A DNA stretch of 53,721 nt from NCBI GenBank assembly GCA_028284235.1, contig JANQSC010000061.1, positions 1 through 53,721 of the forward strand, given 5' to 3'. Position 1 is the first letter of the stretch. Every line of letters starts with the position of its first letter. The notes beneath the pieces are model-generated. The model searched no databases. It saw nothing but the letters and a program-made list of their open reading frames with translations, and was not told where the DNA came from. Positions 51,383 to 53,721 of this stretch are shown here, piece after piece. Source of the DNA: Opitutaceae bacterium (GTDB lineage: Bacteria; Verrucomicrobiota; Verrucomicrobiia; Opitutales; Opitutaceae). The position numbers and the translations under genes are program-made.

Positions 51383-53416
51383 TCACTCTTCTCGATACTT
51401 GGCGAACCAGGCGAGCGTGTGGTCCACCTTAGTTATCAGCTGGCTCGGGCGTCTCGAAATATTGTGATACGAGCCAGGGATCTCGACCAAGGCCGTCGGG
51501 ATCTTCCGAAGCTTCAACGCGTGATACAACTGTTTCGCTTCAGAAATAGGCGTGCGCAAGTCCCTCGTACCCACCATCACCAGCGTCGGCGTTTCCACAT
51601 TCCCCACTAACGAAATCGGCGAAAAATTCCAGTACGCTTCGAAGTTCTCCCATGGCTGGCCGGGAATACGATAGTCCGCATAGCCATAGTAGTTGTCCGC
51701 GGTCAGCGTCTTGCTGATCCAATTCATGACCGGCTTCACAACGGACGCCGCCGCGAAACGGTTGTTCTTGCCAATGATCCACGCGCTCATAATCCCGCCC
51801 GCGCTGCCGCCCGTAACAAACATCTGCGATTCATCGATATACCCGCGCTCCAATAGAAAGTCGACGCCATCCATGATGTCCAAATAGTCCTCTCCGGGAT
51901 AGTTGTTGAACAGCAAGTTCCCGAACTCCTCCCCATAACCCGTGCTGCCGCGCGGATTCGGATAGAATACCACGTATCCCGCTGCCGAATACAATTGCAT
52001 TTCCGCCGAAAACCGATCTCCGTAGTTCAAAATCGGGCCGCCATGAATCTCAACCAGAAGCGGGTGCTTTTTGGATGAATCGAACTGGGGTGGTTTCACT
52101 ATCCAGCCCTGCATCGGGCGCTGGTCGAAAGTCGACTCGTACCAGATTTCCTCCACTTCCCCCAGGTCACGATAATCGAGTAAATCGGCATTCAATCGCG
52201 TCAGCCGCTCGCGTTCTCCACCTTTCCCCACCCGGGCGATATCCGCCGGGTGCCAAGGCGAGCAAAGCGTGTAGGCAATCGAATCGTCGTCCGCCAACGA
52301 AAACGATCCTCCCCCGTACGGGCGCCCAAGAGAGGTTCCGCCCAGACTGTCGGCAACCATTTGAAACTTCTCTTTCAACGTGACGAACCCAATCTTCGTG
52401 TTCCCTTTGTCGTCGTATTTAAAATACAAACCGGAACCCTTCGCGTTCCACTTCAATCCCGTTATATAACGGTCCAACCCAAAATCCAATTCGCGCGCGT
52501 TGGAACCATCCCAATCCATGAGATAGAGACTCGGGATTTGATAGGCCTGCACCTTGTCCTCATAACTCAGATACGCGATCGTCTCGCCGTCAGGCGACAC
52601 CAACGGGCTGTAGTCCGGCCCGTTCCGATCGGTCAGGGCAACGGTGTCCCCCGTATCAATATCGACCCGATACAATTCAGAATTTCGAAATTCGAACTCC
52701 CAATTCTCATTGCGGTTCGCCGAAAACACGAGCGACTTTCCGTCTTTTGCCCACTGCGGCGTTCCACTGTGGTGAAAGTCCCCGCGAGTGACGCGACGCG
52801 GAGTCGCCCCTTCCGCCGAAACGATAAAGTAGTGCGAGAATCCCGGCTCGATATAGCCCGAGCCGTCCCGCTCGTGCTTCAACAATGTCGTCACTCGAGG
52901 CGGATCCGCCCACTTCGCCCCTTTCGGCTTCTTCGGCGCCTTTACCAGCTCGTCCTTCTTTCCGTCCACTTTGAGCGAAAACGCGATCTGCGTCCCATCC
53001 GGCGACCAACTGAGACCCGAGGGCGATCCATCCAACCGAGTAATCTGCCCGAACTGACCCGTATCCACCCAGTAAATATAGATCTCGCTTCCAGATTCAG
53101 TTGAACTCGCAAACGCGATCCGATCTCCGCTCGGCGACCAGCGCGGACTGGACTCGTTCACCTCTCGAGAAGTCAGTTTCCGGTGCCCCGTTCCATCCGA
53201 ATTCAAAATCCAAAGACGACCGAAGCTATTGTCCGTCATAATGTCCATCCCCCGACGAACATAGACGATCGACTTCCCGTCCGGCGAGATCCTCGGGTCG
53301 TCCGCGTATTCGAGCTCGAATACATCCAAATTGGAAAACGCGGGTTTCGAGTCGCTCGCGCCGAGCGAGCAGGCGAGGAACGCGGAGAAAAAGAGAACGA
53401 AGGATCCAGTCTTCAT
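51383..53416 (-). CDS. secreted S9-family prolyl-oligopeptidase-like peptidase
   Basis: About 677 residues from ATG 53416, which places a signal peptide (SFVLFFSAFLACSLGA) at the N-terminus. An eight-bladed-type propeller with TolB/PD40-like repeats (DPRISPDGKSIVYVRRG; GLSWSPDGTQIAFSL) extends to about 430. The alpha/beta-hydrolase domain has catalytic Ser538 (GGSAGG), Asp619 (GTRDLRTP) and His651 (GSYHNIS). It is likely an exported acylaminoacyl- or dipeptidyl-type peptidase. Convergent with the plsC operon. Confidence 0.92.
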   Translation of the reverse strand: MKTGSFVLFFSAFLACSLGASDSKPAFSNLDVFELEYADDPRISPDGKSIVYVRRGMDIMTDNSFGRLWILNSDGTGHRKLTSREVNESSPRWSPSGDRIAFASSTESGSEIYIYWVDTGQFGQITRLDGSPSGLSWSPDGTQIAFSLKVDGKKDELVKAPKKPKGAKWADPPRVTTLLKHERDGSGYIEPGFSHYFIVSAEGATPRRVTRGDFHHSGTPQWAKDGKSLVFSANRNENWEFEFRNSELYRVDIDTGDTVALTDRNGPDYSPLVSPDGETIAYLSYEDKVQAYQIPSLYLMDWDGSNARELDFGLDRYITGLKWNAKGSGLYFKYDDKGNTKIGFVTLKEKFQMVADSLGGTSLGRPYGGGSFSLADDDSIAYTLCSPWHPADIARVGKGGERERLTRLNADLLDYRDLGEVEEIWYESTFDQRPMQGWIVKPPQFDSSKKHPLLVEIHGGPILNYGDRFSAEMQLYSAAGYVVFYPNPRGSTGYGEEFGNLLFNNYPGEDYLDIMDGVDFLLERGYIDESQMFVTGGSAGGIMSAWIIGKNNRFAAASVVKPVMNWISKTLTADNYYGYADYRIPGQPWENFEAYWNFSPISLVGNVETPTLVMVGTRDLRTPISEAKQLYHALKLRKIPTALVEIPGSYHNISRRPSQLITKVDHTLAWFAKYREE

Positions 53417-53602
53417 AGCAGCCAATCTAGTTCGAACAACCGGCGCCGCTTGCGACCGCAAGAGCGCCCGAGAATAGAACTCTGAGGCGCAGACAGGGAA
53501 TTGTCACTCTCGAACACTCGAGAGAACGGTTTACTGAAAAACGAGAGAGTATTCCCGTTTAAGAGACTGTCTAATAAATCCGAATATGCGTCGCAGCTGG
53601 CA

Positions 53603-53687
53603 TTTTTCGCGTTTGGCAAGGCGCGGGCGCGGCGCCAATGCCCGTAGGGCCTTGGCCCTCGGCTGCAACGCCGCCAAGCGCGAAAAA
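53603..53687. repeat. long hairpin repeat near the window end
   Basis: TTTTTCGCG-T-TTGGC (53603-53617) pairs with GCCAA-G-CGCGAAAAA (53673-53687) around 55 GC-rich bases that include TAGGGCCTTGGCCCTCGGC. Upstream is AGACTGTCTAATAAATCC (53564). It looks like another structured intergenic repeat. The rest of 53417-53721 has no gene I can support. Confidence 0.5.
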
Positions 53688-53721
53688 GGACGCTGCCCCG
53701 AAGGGTTCGCCCCCAGATAGG

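Noticed and set aside
53413-53619. 68-residue ORF upstream of the S9 peptidase
   Set aside because: It overlaps the peptidase start and hairpin DNA, with no signal of coding.

Overview
The window (about 54 kb, moderately GC-rich, no tRNA or rRNA gene that I can recognise) looks like chromosome from a member of the PVC superphylum, most likely Verrucomicrobiota of the Opitutales/Pelagicoccus kind. The best marker is a giant secreted protein with a PVC-type c-heme domain. Secreted carbohydrate-active proteins, weak Shine-Dalgarno signals at most starts, and many intergenic palindromic repeats fit the same view. The taxonomy is inferred from gene content, not from a search.

Layout. 1-5.7 kb: a remnant of a second RND pump, a glyoxalase-fold protein, an NAD(P)-dependent epimerase-like protein, a divergent gamma-glutamyltransferase homologue, a DUF2059 protein and a membrane protein. 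5.7-11.5 kb: a complete tripartite RND efflux operon (outer-membrane factor, adaptor, permease). 11.6-17.4 kb: a DNA-binding-like/VOC fusion and a 1545-residue secreted ceramidase-like/PVC-dehydrogenase/cytochrome c fusion. 17.5-24 kb: an AIM24 protein, a small lipoprotein, a secreted beta-helix protein, L-rhamnose mutarotase, a methyltransferase, PhzF and an acyltransferase. 24.5-38 kb: carbohydrate catabolism, with an aldose epimerase-SDR-cupin operon, a secreted DUF6250/TolB protein, and a divergent sugar-acid locus (SDR-FAH hydrolase opposite DeoC-LacI-SDR) followed by a 2-hydroxyacid dehydrogenase. 38-53.5 kb: core housekeeping genes (dapF, pyrD, hemB, cysS, thrS, yacL-like, EVE protein, tyrA-aroA-cmk-plsC) and a secreted S9 peptidase.

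The genes are mostly ordinary. The unusual layer is between them. Nearly every long gap is filled by structured repeats of at least five kinds: (a) a roughly 187-bp array of six hairpins whose stems change with compensation between copies while linkers stay fixed; (b) roughly 83-bp 'palindromes of palindromes' with CGTAGGGC ends; (c) a perfect 27-bp-arm inverted repeat of the same style; (d) a roughly 110-bp three-way-junction element; (e) inverted arrays of a degenerate TAATCC hexamer. One hairpin array runs into, and appears to supply the start of, a small lipoprotein gene. A type (b) element lies at the 5' end of the giant heme protein. No transposase or RAYT gene is present here, so whatever moves these elements must act in trans.

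Functional links. The RND operon is a self-contained exporter. RhaM, GalM, the SDRs, the FAH hydrolase and the LacI regulator suggest catabolism of deoxy-sugars or uronic acids released from polysaccharide, perhaps by the secreted beta-helix and TolB-like proteins. The EVE-tyrA-aroA-cmk-plsC run uses ATGA/TTGA overlaps and is probably one transcription unit.
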